Positions 24,689 to 32,555 of a stretch of DNA of 38,632 nucleotides are shown here, one piece after another. Each line of letters opens with the position of its first letter. Within the stretch, counting starts at the first letter, position 1. This DNA is from Saprospiraceae bacterium (GTDB taxonomy: Bacteria > Bacteroidota > Bacteroidia > Chitinophagales > Saprospiraceae). Made by a program: the position numbers and the translations under genes. The notes under the pieces are model-generated. The model was not told the DNA's origin, did not search any database, and saw only the letters and a program-made list of their open reading frames with translations. The stretch covers positions 1 to 38,632 of the forward strand of contig JAHDHQ010000034.1 of NCBI GenBank assembly GCA_020631235.1, read 5' to 3'.

Positions 24689-27328
24689 TTATCTATAATA
24701 ACATTGTTTAGACTTTCTCAGTGAATTAGCCATACTAATCACTTCATGATATATCCCGTTAACCCTTGCTTGATTAATGGCTGATAAAACAGCGGGCTCT
24801 ATATGGAACCGTTCGTTTAGCAAGCTTTTATCAATGATTGTATGTTTATCCCATTTGCCAGCATTTATGACATTAAGATTGTTTTTAATTAAAAAGTGAT
24901 TGGGTTTTGTCAAAACACGTTCCTTTTCTAATGCATAGACAGCCACCAAGGCAAACATTCGATCTTTTGATATGCCATGATAATTAATTTCTTCGTCTAG
25001 GAGAATTATTCGGGCATCATAACTTTGGTTGTCAATGTTTTTTATTGTCAAACTCATTTGTCTACTGGCTTGTTCTTCATTGTATCTGCAATCGTCACAA
25101 TTTAAAATGATGTCTACGTTTATAAATAGTGAACTATCACAACCATTAGAAGCCTCTAACGTTTGTAAAAATGCTCCTTCCATATTATAAATAATTCCGT
25201 TGTATTCTATTTCTTCACCCTCACATATATCTAGATTTACACTTTCCTCACTAGGGTTTAATAATTCTAAAATAAGTACAATGGTACTGTCGCATCCAAC
25301 GGCATTTTCTAAGACTAAGGAATACTCACCACCTTCGCTTACCTCTTCGTCGAAAAACTCAAAACTCTCGCCTTCACAAATACTGGCAAACATGGTGTCT
25401 GAAGAAGGAGATAAAACATCGATTTGGATATTTAGCAGGCTATCACACCCTGAGGATGAAACTAATGTTTGTTGGTACTCTCCCGATTCAAAATAGCTAA
25501 TGTTGTTAATGACTAGAGAGTCTCCTGAGCAAAAACTAGCCATAAGATCCTCACTAGGGTTTTCCTCTAATTCTATTTGGACAATTAATATACTATCACA
25601 GTTTTCACTGGATATTAGCTCTTGATCAAAAGTTCCTGCTTCAGTATATTCTACGCCATTTAATTCAAATATTTCTCCTTCACATATGGTGGCAAACACA
25701 TCTTGAAAGTAAACTTCGCTAACAGACAAATCTAAAATTATAAGACTGTCACAACCTGCGTTGTTGCTTAAGACTTGTTCGTAACTACCCGAAGAAATGT
25801 AAGTCTCATTGTTTAATTCGAAACTTTCACCATCACAAATCGATGCTGTAATCGTTTCCGATGTATGCTCATTAAACACAAGTTCCAATGTAATTATGCT
25901 GTCGCAACCTAAGGAGTTGGATAAAGTTTGGGTGTAAGTACCAGATATGGTATAATTTTCATTGTTTAAAGTAAACACCTCCCCTTCACACGATTCAGCA
26001 AAAATCGATTCTTCAGTACTTTCTATGGTAGAAAGATTGAGAATTAATAGACTGTCACAGCCATCCGAAGTAAGCAATGTTTGTTCGTATATTCCTTCAG
26101 TACTAAACACTTCATCATTCAATGTATAATTATCACCATCGCAAATTTCTACACTTATGGATTCTGTAGGTGTTTCTAAAGATTCTAAAAACAAAGTGAC
26201 TACACTATCGCAACCTGAAACAGACGAAAATGTCTGTTGATATTCTCCTGGCTCTTCAATGTTTAGATTGCCAAATGAATAAATCGACCCATCGCAAAAA
26301 GTATCGCTGAAACTACTTTCCAAGACAGGAACAACTACCTCATACTGTTCTCCATTAAAACAACCATCATCATTAGTTATTACAATTTCGTAAACCCCTT
26401 CGGCGTTGCCATCATTAATAATGCTTAAGGATAGATTAGTTTCTCCTATAAGCGCTATCCCATCTTTATACCACTGATAAGTTCCAGCTATTGTATCTGA
26501 GCTTGTAAGTGTAAGATTATCAGTACAAATATCGCCTTCTACTGAAGCAATTGGCACACCAAACATAACGGATTCCGCTAAAACTAAATCATCGAAAAAG
26601 AAATATGGGTCATCATTTATATCGGGGTTTATGGAGCAATCTGGTCCAAGTACGATCGCCTCATACGCTTGGTCAGCAATAAACTCAAATTCAACATCTA
26701 CCCACTCGTTTACACCAGTATAGGTCATGGTTCCTAACTGGACCCAGCCAGGACCATTCGTAGGACAACCAAAATCAGGATTATTGTTTCCAAAAGGAAG
26801 GTTATTGCAATCGGTAGTCGCAAAAACAGCCATGTTTAATACATCACTGCCTGGCGCATCATGAAACCCCACATAAAAGTCCAACATATATTCCGCGCCA
26901 ATAGTCATGCTCTCTGTCAAACATGCGCCTGCATATTCTTTAAAATTTGGCTGACCAAATTTGCCATCTCTAAAACCAATTGCTCCCTCACCATCAATGA
27001 TGGGTGTAGGCACCATAAACCCTAAAAAAGGATGTGCTAGGATGCCGCAAGTATGATAATAATCGGTCGTCGGAGTTGAAGCTTGTATCCACTCATCTGC
27101 ACATTCTAAATCGGCTTCTCCTTGAGGGCAACAAGACATTTCTTCAAAAGAAGGATTAGGAATTAAAGAGCTAGGTGTAAAAGTAAGGCATTCGCAATCA
27201 TCATCATTTAAATCGATGAGTCCATCATTATCATCATCGATGGCATTATCACAAATTTCTTGCGCATATAAACTAGCAGAAAAACATATAATGAGAAATG
27301 CAATTAAATGCTTTGAAGTGTACTTCAT
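24689..27328 (-). CDS. Secreted repeat protein with DNDG motif, eight ~51-aa repeats and an unusual C-terminus
   Basis: 879 residues. The signal peptide ends at LYAQ (about 22). ICDNAIDDDNDGLIDLNDDDC (about 25-45) is a calcium-binding-type motif. A jelly-roll-like domain follows (NPSFEEMSCCPQ to YFFFDDLVLAES, about 55-255), then an Ig-like segment (about 260-335). Eight tandem repeats (about 335-742) each carry ICDGExFELNNExY...SGxYxQTL...GCDSLIxL. Relatives I know end with a type IX secretion sorting domain (VPNVFSPNGDGxND...). Here the last repeat runs via NCDDCR into 130 charged residues with no such motif. Probable surface adhesin-type protein whose export signal is missing or unrecognised. 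Confidence 0.8.
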   Translation of the reverse strand: MKYTSKHLIAFLIICFSASLYAQEICDNAIDDDNDGLIDLNDDDCECLTFTPSSLIPNPSFEEMSCCPQGEADLECADEWIQASTPTTDYYHTCGILAHPFLGFMVPTPIIDGEGAIGFRDGKFGQPNFKEYAGACLTESMTIGAEYMLDFYVGFHDAPGSDVLNMAVFATTDCNNLPFGNNNPDFGCPTNGPGWVQLGTMTYTGVNEWVDVEFEFIADQAYEAIVLGPDCSINPDINDDPYFFFDDLVLAESVMFGVPIASVEGDICTDNLTLTSSDTIAGTYQWYKDGIALIGETNLSLSIINDGNAEGVYEIVITNDDGCFNGEQYEVVVPVLESSFSDTFCDGSIYSFGNLNIEEPGEYQQTFSSVSGCDSVVTLFLESLETPTESISVEICDGDNYTLNDEVFSTEGIYEQTLLTSDGCDSLLILNLSTIESTEESIFAESCEGEVFTLNNENYTISGTYTQTLSNSLGCDSIITLELVFNEHTSETITASICDGESFELNNETYISSGSYEQVLSNNAGCDSLIILDLSVSEVYFQDVFATICEGEIFELNGVEYTEAGTFDQELISSENCDSILIVQIELEENPSEDLMASFCSGDSLVINNISYFESGEYQQTLVSSSGCDSLLNIQIDVLSPSSDTMFASICEGESFEFFDEEVSEGGEYSLVLENAVGCDSTIVLILELLNPSEESVNLDICEGEEIEYNGIIYNMEGAFLQTLEASNGCDSSLFINVDIILNCDDCRYNEEQASRQMSLTIKNIDNQSYDARIILLDEEINYHGISKDRMFALVAVYALEKERVLTKPNHFLIKNNLNVINAGKWDKHTIIDKSLLNERFHIEPAVLSAINQARVNGIYHEVISMANSLRKSKQCYYR
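25103..26326 (-). repeat. Eight tandem ~153-bp protein-coding repeats
   Basis: Within the 879-residue protein, eight units of about 51 residues share Cys-(Asp/Glu)-Gly-(Asp/Glu) near the start and GCDS (once NCDS) near the end, with a conserved Gly-x-Tyr/Phe-x-Gln/x-x-Leu core. The units are diverged at the DNA level, so this is an old array and not a recent expansion. The two cysteines per unit suggest one disulfide each. The repeat type is common in secreted Saprospiraceae proteins. Confidence 0.85.
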
Positions 27329-27333
27329 GTTAG

Positions 27334-27358
27334 GTTGGTTCTTTATAAATCAACCAAC
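27334..27358 (-). promoter_or_regulatory. Leader hairpin next to the start of the repeat-protein gene
   Basis: Perfect 7-bp inverted repeat (GTTGGTT / AACCAAC, 11-nt loop) that ends 5 nt before the ATG at 27328. In mRNA it would fold exactly where the ribosome loads. Function unknown. Confidence 0.35.
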
Positions 27359-27373
27359 AAGATATTAAATAAA

Positions 27374-27402
27374 TAGATATATATAAAACTTTTATATATC
27401 TA
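27374..27402 (-). terminator. AT-only hairpin directly after the M14 peptidase gene
   Basis: ATATATAAAA and TTTTATATAT form a perfect 10-bp stem around a single base, extendable by a slipped TAGAT/ATCTA pair. It begins one base past the M14 stop and is followed on the minus strand by TTTATTT. There is no G-C core, so terminator strength is doubtful; it could also be a simple AT palindrome. Confidence 0.35.
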
Positions 27403-27403
27403 C

Positions 27404-29125
27404 TTAGGGATAGATTTTAAAAACTGGATAAAGCTTGTGAGTGGGCTCTTTATATTGAGAGTGCTCATAAATAAAGCTTAATTGAGCTTTGGCATTTTTT
27501 GCAAAAGACTCGTCCTCTTTTTTCTTCTTTTCAAAAAGTTGTTGTAGCTCAGCATTTTGTTTTAAAATTTCTACCGCTAGATCTTCAAAAACATAGCTGG
27601 AGAAGTATTCCTTTTGCATTAGAATGCTGTCAAAAAAGTTCCAGGCAAAAAAACTGTCATCGGCTTGTGGTTCCAACACATTCATAATGTATGGCAATTG
27701 GTCCTGATTAGTCTTTACTATAAAATCGCCTTTTCTCAGTTTTATAGAATTTTGATGACTGCGGATTGTTACATTTCTGTGAAGATAATGGCCTTCATAA
27801 GGCAACTCTACGGTTTCGAAATCAGTGATATAATATTGCTCAGCAGATACAATTTGATCTTGTTCTATGCTTTTTATTTGGACTCCATTTAGCTTCATGA
27901 GAGAAACAATATTGTCGTAGGCCTGTGGAATTACATAGGCAGAAGGAATTTTTACCGAAAGTTTTTCTTGGTAAGAATTCATAAATGGGATCTCTTTTTC
28001 ATAACTCTTTTTGCGATCATAATATAATCGATCTTGGCCATGAATATCACTTGTTTTGTAAGTGGCTTCATAACCTTTAAACAAGAGGTTTTCTTTATTT
28101 GTCTGATCTAATTCCCATTTTATAGGAAATAATTTTTGTTGGCCAATGTTGTTTATCGAAGCAGCTCTATCCTCTTTTAATTGTTCTCCATGAATGGATA
28201 AATAAGTGACCATGGATTCCATGAAAGCATAGGTGCTCCAAACTCTGTCTTTATAGGGCTTTAACATATGTGTTTCAGGCATAAAAGATAGTGTATGGAA
28301 TAAACTGGCATATCCCGAAGAATATCTTGGTAAATCAAGAAAACCAATAATTCCGCCATCTGGAGTTTCCTTCGCGTAGACATAAGGGGTCATTTCCCAC
28401 TGCTTTTTGTCCATGCTATCATACAAAAAAGGCAACATTTTGTTGGTTAAATGATTTGAAAGAACGGGTCCTAATTTATCTTTTTGCGTGGCAATAAGTG
28501 TCATGGTATAGCTATAATCAGCACCATTTGAAGTATGATTATCTATAAATACTTCTGGGTTCCACTTGTGAAAGATTTTTGAAAATGTCTTTGCGTTTTT
28601 AGAATCACATTTAATAAAATCTCGGTTAAGATCGAGGTTTTTTGCATTGCCTCTAAATCCATAAAGTTTGGGTCCCAATTGATTGGCTCGACTGTGTGAG
28701 CCTCTATTCAGCATCCCACCAATATTATAGGCAGGAATAATGATTATTCTTATGTTTTGTAGTTGTTGTTGTAATTCCGTTTGTTCTAATACATCTCGAA
28801 CAAACATCATGCTTGCGTCCACGCCACAAGGCTCACCAGGGTGAATCGCATTATTAATTAAAAGGTTTATTTTATCCTTATTCTCTGGCTTAACATCCAG
28901 CACAATTTCATGAATAGCTAGACCTGCATCACTAGGGCCTGCTTCAGAAATACTTAAGTGTTTTGGATGTTTTTGTACAAGTTTCTTGTAAAACGCTAAC
29001 ATTTCATCATGATCAGCAGAATAGTTGTTGTCTTTTTCGAAAGGACTAATGATTGTGGGCATATCTTGAGCGTAAGAACAGTTAATAAATAAGAAAAAAC
29101 AGCAAAGCCTAATGATATTCTTCAT
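27404..29125 (-). CDS. Secreted M14 zinc carboxypeptidase
   Basis: 573 residues with a signal peptide (about 1-19, cleaved after SYA). M14 zinc ligands: NNAIHPGEPCG (H95, E98) and VFIDNHTSNGADYSY (H197). NLDLNRDF supplies the substrate-carboxylate Arg (about R168). The domain ends around residue 330; the remaining 240 residues (with a beta-rich segment ITDFETVELPYEGHY) are of unknown role. It has no type IX sorting domain, so it is probably periplasmic. It follows apaG directly with no spacer, so it is coupled to the yicC-gmk-apaG unit. Confidence 0.88.
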   Translation of the reverse strand: MKNIIRLCCFFLFINCSYAQDMPTIISPFEKDNNYSADHDEMLAFYKKLVQKHPKHLSISEAGPSDAGLAIHEIVLDVKPENKDKINLLINNAIHPGEPCGVDASMMFVRDVLEQTELQQQLQNIRIIIIPAYNIGGMLNRGSHSRANQLGPKLYGFRGNAKNLDLNRDFIKCDSKNAKTFSKIFHKWNPEVFIDNHTSNGADYSYTMTLIATQKDKLGPVLSNHLTNKMLPFLYDSMDKKQWEMTPYVYAKETPDGGIIGFLDLPRYSSGYASLFHTLSFMPETHMLKPYKDRVWSTYAFMESMVTYLSIHGEQLKEDRAASINNIGQQKLFPIKWELDQTNKENLLFKGYEATYKTSDIHGQDRLYYDRKKSYEKEIPFMNSYQEKLSVKIPSAYVIPQAYDNIVSLMKLNGVQIKSIEQDQIVSAEQYYITDFETVELPYEGHYLHRNVTIRSHQNSIKLRKGDFIVKTNQDQLPYIMNVLEPQADDSFFAWNFFDSILMQKEYFSSYVFEDLAVEILKQNAELQQLFEKKKKEDESFAKNAKAQLSFIYEHSQYKEPTHKLYPVFKIYP

Positions 29126-29512
29126 CTAATTAAGTAGTGAATGTTCGACAAGAATAAATTTGGGAATGTATACTTTAAATTGAGATTTGTCAATGCTTCT
29201 TTCCATTAAATAATATCCTTCCATGCTTCCCAGTTCAGTAGGGATGGGGCACCAAGAACTGTATTCGTGCCCTTTTTGAGGCATTATAACTGGCTGTTGG
29301 CCGATAACACCATCACCTTCTACTTCTTTAACGTTTCCGTAGGCATCTGTTATTCGCCAATATCTTCGTAGAAGCTTGATGCTAAAATCATTTTGGTTTT
29401 CTATAAAAACATCATAAGAAAACACAAAAATATTTTGTTCCGGTTCAGATGACTCTAAACGGTAATGGACTGCGACCTTGATGGAAACTCCGTCTGTAAT
29501 GGCTTCTTTCAT
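29126..29512 (-). CDS. apaG: ApaG (DUF525) protein
   Basis: 128 residues, a single fibronectin-III-like ApaG domain. VFSYDVFIENQNDFSIKLLRRYWRITDAYG is followed by the diagnostic GDGVIGQQPVIMPQKGHEYSSWCPI and GSMEGYYLM. The family is linked to cobalt/magnesium resistance in enteric bacteria, with no defined reaction. The start overlaps the gmk stop by one base (TAATG), and the M14 gene follows directly. Confidence 0.93.
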   Translation of the reverse strand: MKEAITDGVSIKVAVHYRLESSEPEQNIFVFSYDVFIENQNDFSIKLLRRYWRITDAYGNVKEVEGDGVIGQQPVIMPQKGHEYSSWCPIPTELGSMEGYYLMERSIDKSQFKVYIPKFILVEHSLLN

Positions 29513-30087
29513 TAAGCTATTTTTAAAAAATCACACACTAGTTTGCTAGCATCATCTATAGCGACATTAAGATCGTCATTAACTACGATTTTGTCAAATT
29601 GATGTTGATATTTTAGTTCTTTTTCTGCTTTTTTAATGCGTCTTTGTAGGGTTTCAGCTGTTTCGGTGTTTCTGTTTTTTAGACGATCATATAAGGTATA
29701 TAAAGACGGTGCTTTGATAAATAGATTTAGGCAATCTTCTTTAAACTGCTCTTTAATATTTAGAGCCCCTTCTACATCTACATCAAAAATGATGTGTTTG
29801 TTATTACTCCAAATTTGATTAATCTCAGAAAAAAGTGTTCCATAAAAAGTGTTTTTGTACACTTCTTCATATTCTAAAAAATCACCATTATTGATTTTTT
29901 CTTGAAACTCCTGGTTATTAAAGAAATGATAATCCTTCCCATCTATTTCGTGAGCTCGTTTTTTTCTGGTAGTTGCGCTTACAGAAAAAGCAAGAAAGGA
30001 GTGTTTTTCTAACAATCCTCTAACAATAGATGTTTTACCAGCTCCAGATGGTGCTGCGACCACAATGGTTTTACCTTTTACCTCCAC
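29512..30087 (-). CDS. gmk: Guanylate kinase
   Basis: Phosphorylates GMP to GDP. The P-loop VVAAPSGAGKTSIVRGL (about 9-25) and the GMP-binding segment SATTRKKRAHEIDGKDYHFF are followed by FLEYEEVYKNTFYGT and the Walker B strand IIFDVDVEGALNIK. 191 residues, as usual. It has a GTG start that overlaps the yicC stop by one base (TAGTG), a common arrangement of this conserved pair. Confidence 0.96.
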   Translation of the reverse strand: MEVKGKTIVVAAPSGAGKTSIVRGLLEKHSFLAFSVSATTRKKRAHEIDGKDYHFFNNQEFQEKINNGDFLEYEEVYKNTFYGTLFSEINQIWSNNKHIIFDVDVEGALNIKEQFKEDCLNLFIKAPSLYTLYDRLKNRNTETAETLQRRIKKAEKELKYQHQFDKIVVNDDLNVAIDDASKLVCDFLKIA

Positions 30088-30962
30088 TAAACGATGTTTA
30101 AAATTTGTTCTTTTATCTTTTCAAGTGCATCTTTCATGTTCACTACAATTTGCTGGATGTCTGAGTGCTGAGCTTTTGAACCTAAAGTATTCATTTCTCT
30201 TCCCATTTCTTGAGAGATAAAAGATAGCTTTTTACCTTTTACTCTATCAGAGCTATTTATTACCTCAAGGAAATATTTACAATGTTGTGCTAAACGTATT
30301 TTTTCTTCGGTGATGTCTAGTTTTTCGAGATAATATAAAATTTCTTGCTCTAATCGATTTTTATCAATGCTAATTTCTTCATTGTTGTTTTTTAGATTTT
30401 TATTCATTTTCTCCTTTAGAGCTTTGATTCTTGAAGCTTCATAAGGGCTCACATCATCTAATAACTGATGGATAAAACTGACTTGATCCACAATGTCTTT
30501 TTGCATGGCTTTCCCTTCAGTCAACCTAAAGCTGTTAAAGGCATCAATTGCTTGATTAACAATAGCTTTGCTGGCTAGCCATTCTTTTTCATCTAATGCC
30601 TTGTCCGTTAACTCGACTACATTTGGAATTCGAAGTATAGATGGAAGCAATTCATTTTTTGACAATTGGTAAGCATCCGCAACTTTTGCTAATTCTTCAT
30701 AATATTGTTTGATGAGCTGACTATTAATCTTATAACTGTCGTCCCCATCATCAGATTCAAAAGAAATGGTAATATCTATTTTGCCACGTGATGAACGTTC
30801 AAGGATTAAATTTCTGATCTCCAGTTCTTTGGTCCTATACAAAGCAGGCACCTTAACACGTACATCTGTAGTTTTACCATTAAGACTTCTTATTTCAGCC
30901 TTAATTGACTTTGTGCCAAAAACTCCAGTTGCTTGACCATATCCTGTCATTGAATAAACCAT
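30087..30962 (-). CDS. yicC: YicC/YloC family endoribonuclease
   Basis: 291 residues. The N-terminal domain opens MVYSMTGYGQATG and continues EIRSLNGKTTDVRVKVP. The C-terminal DUF1732 domain ends with KGKKLSFISQEMGREMNTLGSKAQHSDIQQIVVNMKDALEKIKEQILNIV, which is the family signature. E. coli YicC has been shown to act on RNA, and the genes adjoin gmk in many bacteria. It is the first gene of the unit yicC-gmk-apaG-M14. Confidence 0.95.
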   Translation of the reverse strand: MVYSMTGYGQATGVFGTKSIKAEIRSLNGKTTDVRVKVPALYRTKELEIRNLILERSSRGKIDITISFESDDGDDSYKINSQLIKQYYEELAKVADAYQLSKNELLPSILRIPNVVELTDKALDEKEWLASKAIVNQAIDAFNSFRLTEGKAMQKDIVDQVSFIHQLLDDVSPYEASRIKALKEKMNKNLKNNNEEISIDKNRLEQEILYYLEKLDITEEKIRLAQHCKYFLEVINSSDRVKGKKLSFISQEMGREMNTLGSKAQHSDIQQIVVNMKDALEKIKEQILNIV

Positions 30963-31219
30963 ATAGAATAAATTTTCTGTGAAAATAGTAAATGCAAGAA
31001 GTTAGCCAATTGTTGCAATCTAGCTAGTTAGAAACAAAATACATGTTAATTTATTTACATGTAATTGAATATGAATGTTTTAGACCCAGATTTTCTTTTT
31101 TTTCAATCTGAGTAAAAAAATTGAAAAAATAATTTCTTATAACCAAATAAATTACGAAATTTGCGACCCCTTGTAAAGGTTTATTCACTGATTTACAGTG
31201 CTTTATAAAAATTAAAACA
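30963..31219. other. Intergenic region between yicC and the HU/IHF gene
   Basis: A 257-bp divergent regulatory region with no gene. It contains a TACATGT / TTACATGTAA palindrome pair (31041-31064), an AT-rich perfect 10-bp inverted repeat TTTTTTCAAT / ATTGAAAAAA (31098-31129), and a candidate rightward promoter at 31133-31163. A weaker leftward promoter (TTGG-N18-TATTTTCA) may serve yicC. Confidence 0.6.
31133..31163 (+). promoter_or_regulatory. Candidate promoter of the HU/IHF gene
   Basis: TTTC (31133-31136), 19 nt, then GAAATTTG (31156-31163), each one base off the TTTG / TAnnTTTG consensus. It lies about 56 bp before the ATG and immediately after a poly(dA:dT) inverted repeat. Confidence 0.4.
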
Positions 31220-31531
31220 ATGAGAAAGGCTGATTTGGTAAATTCAATTTCCGAAAAGACAGGTGTTCCTAAGGTAGATGTGCTTGTTTCTTTGGAAATG
31301 TTCTTCAGAGAAATTAAAGATTCACTAGCTGGCGGAGAAAATGTGTATGTGAGAGGATTTGGATCTTTTGTCATCAAGAAAAGAGCAAAAAAGATAGGTA
31401 GACACATTAAGCAAAATGTTGCTATCGAGATTCCAGAACATTTTATTCCTTCTTTTAAGCCTTCAAAAGCTTTTATAGAGCAAGTTAAAGACAATGTAAC
31501 TTCTTTACCAGAAGATAAAAGTTCTAAATAG
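31220..31531 (+). CDS. HU/IHF family DNA-binding protein
   Basis: 103 residues. MRKADLVNSISEKTGVPKVDVLVSLEMFFREIKDSLAGGENVYVRGFGSF is the helical dimer part and first strand. The beta-arm RRAKKIGRHIKQN carries the intercalating-arm region, with the usual Pro replaced by GRHI-QNVAIEIPEHF, and FKPSKAFIEQV closes it. The C-terminal tail is short. Closer to IHF-like HU of Bacteroidota than to E. coli HU. The TPR lipoprotein gene follows after 5 bp. Confidence 0.92.
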   Translation: MRKADLVNSISEKTGVPKVDVLVSLEMFFREIKDSLAGGENVYVRGFGSFVIKKRAKKIGRHIKQNVAIEIPEHFIPSFKPSKAFIEQVKDNVTSLPEDKSSK

Positions 31532-31536
31532 TTTAG

Positions 31537-32316
31537 ATGAACAAGTCCCACTGGTTATCCATCCTTTTTTTTAGTGTCTTATTTGGCATTCTATATTGGG
31601 GATGTGATACTAAGTCGTCGGAAACCAAAGCTGTAGAAAAGTCTAGAGCTTTAAACTTTGAATCTGTAAACATGCAAAGCCTTTTAGAACAAGGCTTAAA
31701 GAATCTACCAGGCTCAGAACGCACAAAAGTGCTTATGATGGACCAATCTTTGGCAAAAACCCAAGAAGATTCTGAAAAAGTGGAACTTTTAAAGAAAATG
31801 GCAGGTTTTTGGTATGATAATAACAATGGCTTATTATCTGGTTATTACGCTAAAGAAATAGCAGATTTAACCAACACGCCAGAGGCTTGGTCTATGACGG
31901 GAACAACCTTTTTCTTAAGTCTCAAACGAGCAGAAGAAAAAAATAAAAAAGAATATGCTTTGGAGAAAGCTTTGGAAGCGTTCGAAAATGCTATATCTTT
32001 GGAACCTGATAACATTCAGCATAGAATAAACAGAGCTTTATGCTTTGTAGATTCTCCACCAAAAGACAATCCCATGATGGGAATACAACAATTGCTGGAG
32101 CTGAATAGAAGTCATCCTGATAATGTACCTGTAATATTGCAACTTGCAAGATTAGGTTTGCAAACAAACCAGTTTGAGAAAGCCATTGGAAGATTGGAAA
32201 AAGCGTTAAGCATAGAACCAGAAAACCAATCTACAATATGTTTGTTAGCAGAAGCATATGCAGGATTTGGAGAAAAGACAAAAGCTGAGCAGTTTGCAAA
32301 GCTTTGTAAGAAATAA
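31537..32316 (+). CDS. TPR-repeat lipoprotein
   Basis: 259 residues. The N-terminal hydrophobic segment (about 5-21) ends in YWGC, so it is a probable lipoprotein with Cys about 23. The rest is helical, with at least two clear tetratricopeptide repeats: ALEAFENAISLEPDNIQHRINRAL and FEKAIGRLEKALSIEPENQSTICLLAEAY. TPRs act as protein docking surfaces; no partner is evident. It starts 5 bp after the HU/IHF gene and precedes the 30-residue basic peptide gene, so the three probably share a transcript. Confidence 0.85.
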   Translation: MNKSHWLSILFFSVLFGILYWGCDTKSSETKAVEKSRALNFESVNMQSLLEQGLKNLPGSERTKVLMMDQSLAKTQEDSEKVELLKKMAGFWYDNNNGLLSGYYAKEIADLTNTPEAWSMTGTTFFLSLKRAEEKNKKEYALEKALEAFENAISLEPDNIQHRINRALCFVDSPPKDNPMMGIQQLLELNRSHPDNVPVILQLARLGLQTNQFEKAIGRLEKALSIEPENQSTICLLAEAYAGFGEKTKAEQFAKLCKK

Positions 32317-32341
32317 ATATTAATTATTAAAAAAATAAATT

Positions 32342-32434
32342 ATGCCTTGCGGTAAAAAAAGAAAGCGGCACAAGATTGCCACACACAAGCGTAAAAAACG
32401 TTTGAGAAAAAACAGACATAAGAAGAAAAAATAA
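32342..32434 (+). CDS. AURKAIP1/COX24 domain peptide (bS22/mS38-like), 30 aa
   Basis: Tiny, very basic peptide with an MPCGKKRKRHKIATHKRKKR N-terminus and an LRKNRHKKKK end. The KKRKRHK...HKRKKRLRKNRHKK pattern is that of the AURKAIP1/COX24 family, found in Bacteroidota as a stand-alone short protein. The family includes the mitochondrial small-subunit protein mS38 and the mycobacterial bS22, so a ribosomal role is likely, though not shown here. It starts 25 bp after the TPR gene and ends 6 bp before a strong terminator. Confidence 0.85.
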   Translation: MPCGKKRKRHKIATHKRKKRLRKNRHKKKK

Positions 32435-32440
32435 CCTTAT

Positions 32441-32470
32441 AGGACTACTAGTCTGGTAGTCCTTTTTTTT
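32441..32470 (+). terminator. Intrinsic terminator after the COX24-like gene
   Basis: Perfect 8-bp stem AGGACTAC / GTAGTCCT with a 7-nt loop, followed by eight T residues. Ends the HU/IHF, TPR, COX24-like unit. Confidence 0.9.
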
Positions 32471-32555
32471 CTATACACATCTCCTCCACCTAATTTAAAG
32501 AGCTACCCTTTTAGGGCTTAGCCTATATTTTAGTATATATACAACACATAAAATC

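Noticed and set aside
31051-31551. 166-residue open frame on the minus strand over the HU/IHF gene
   Set aside because: It lies opposite a clear HU/IHF gene and its product has no recognisable domain; a shadow frame.
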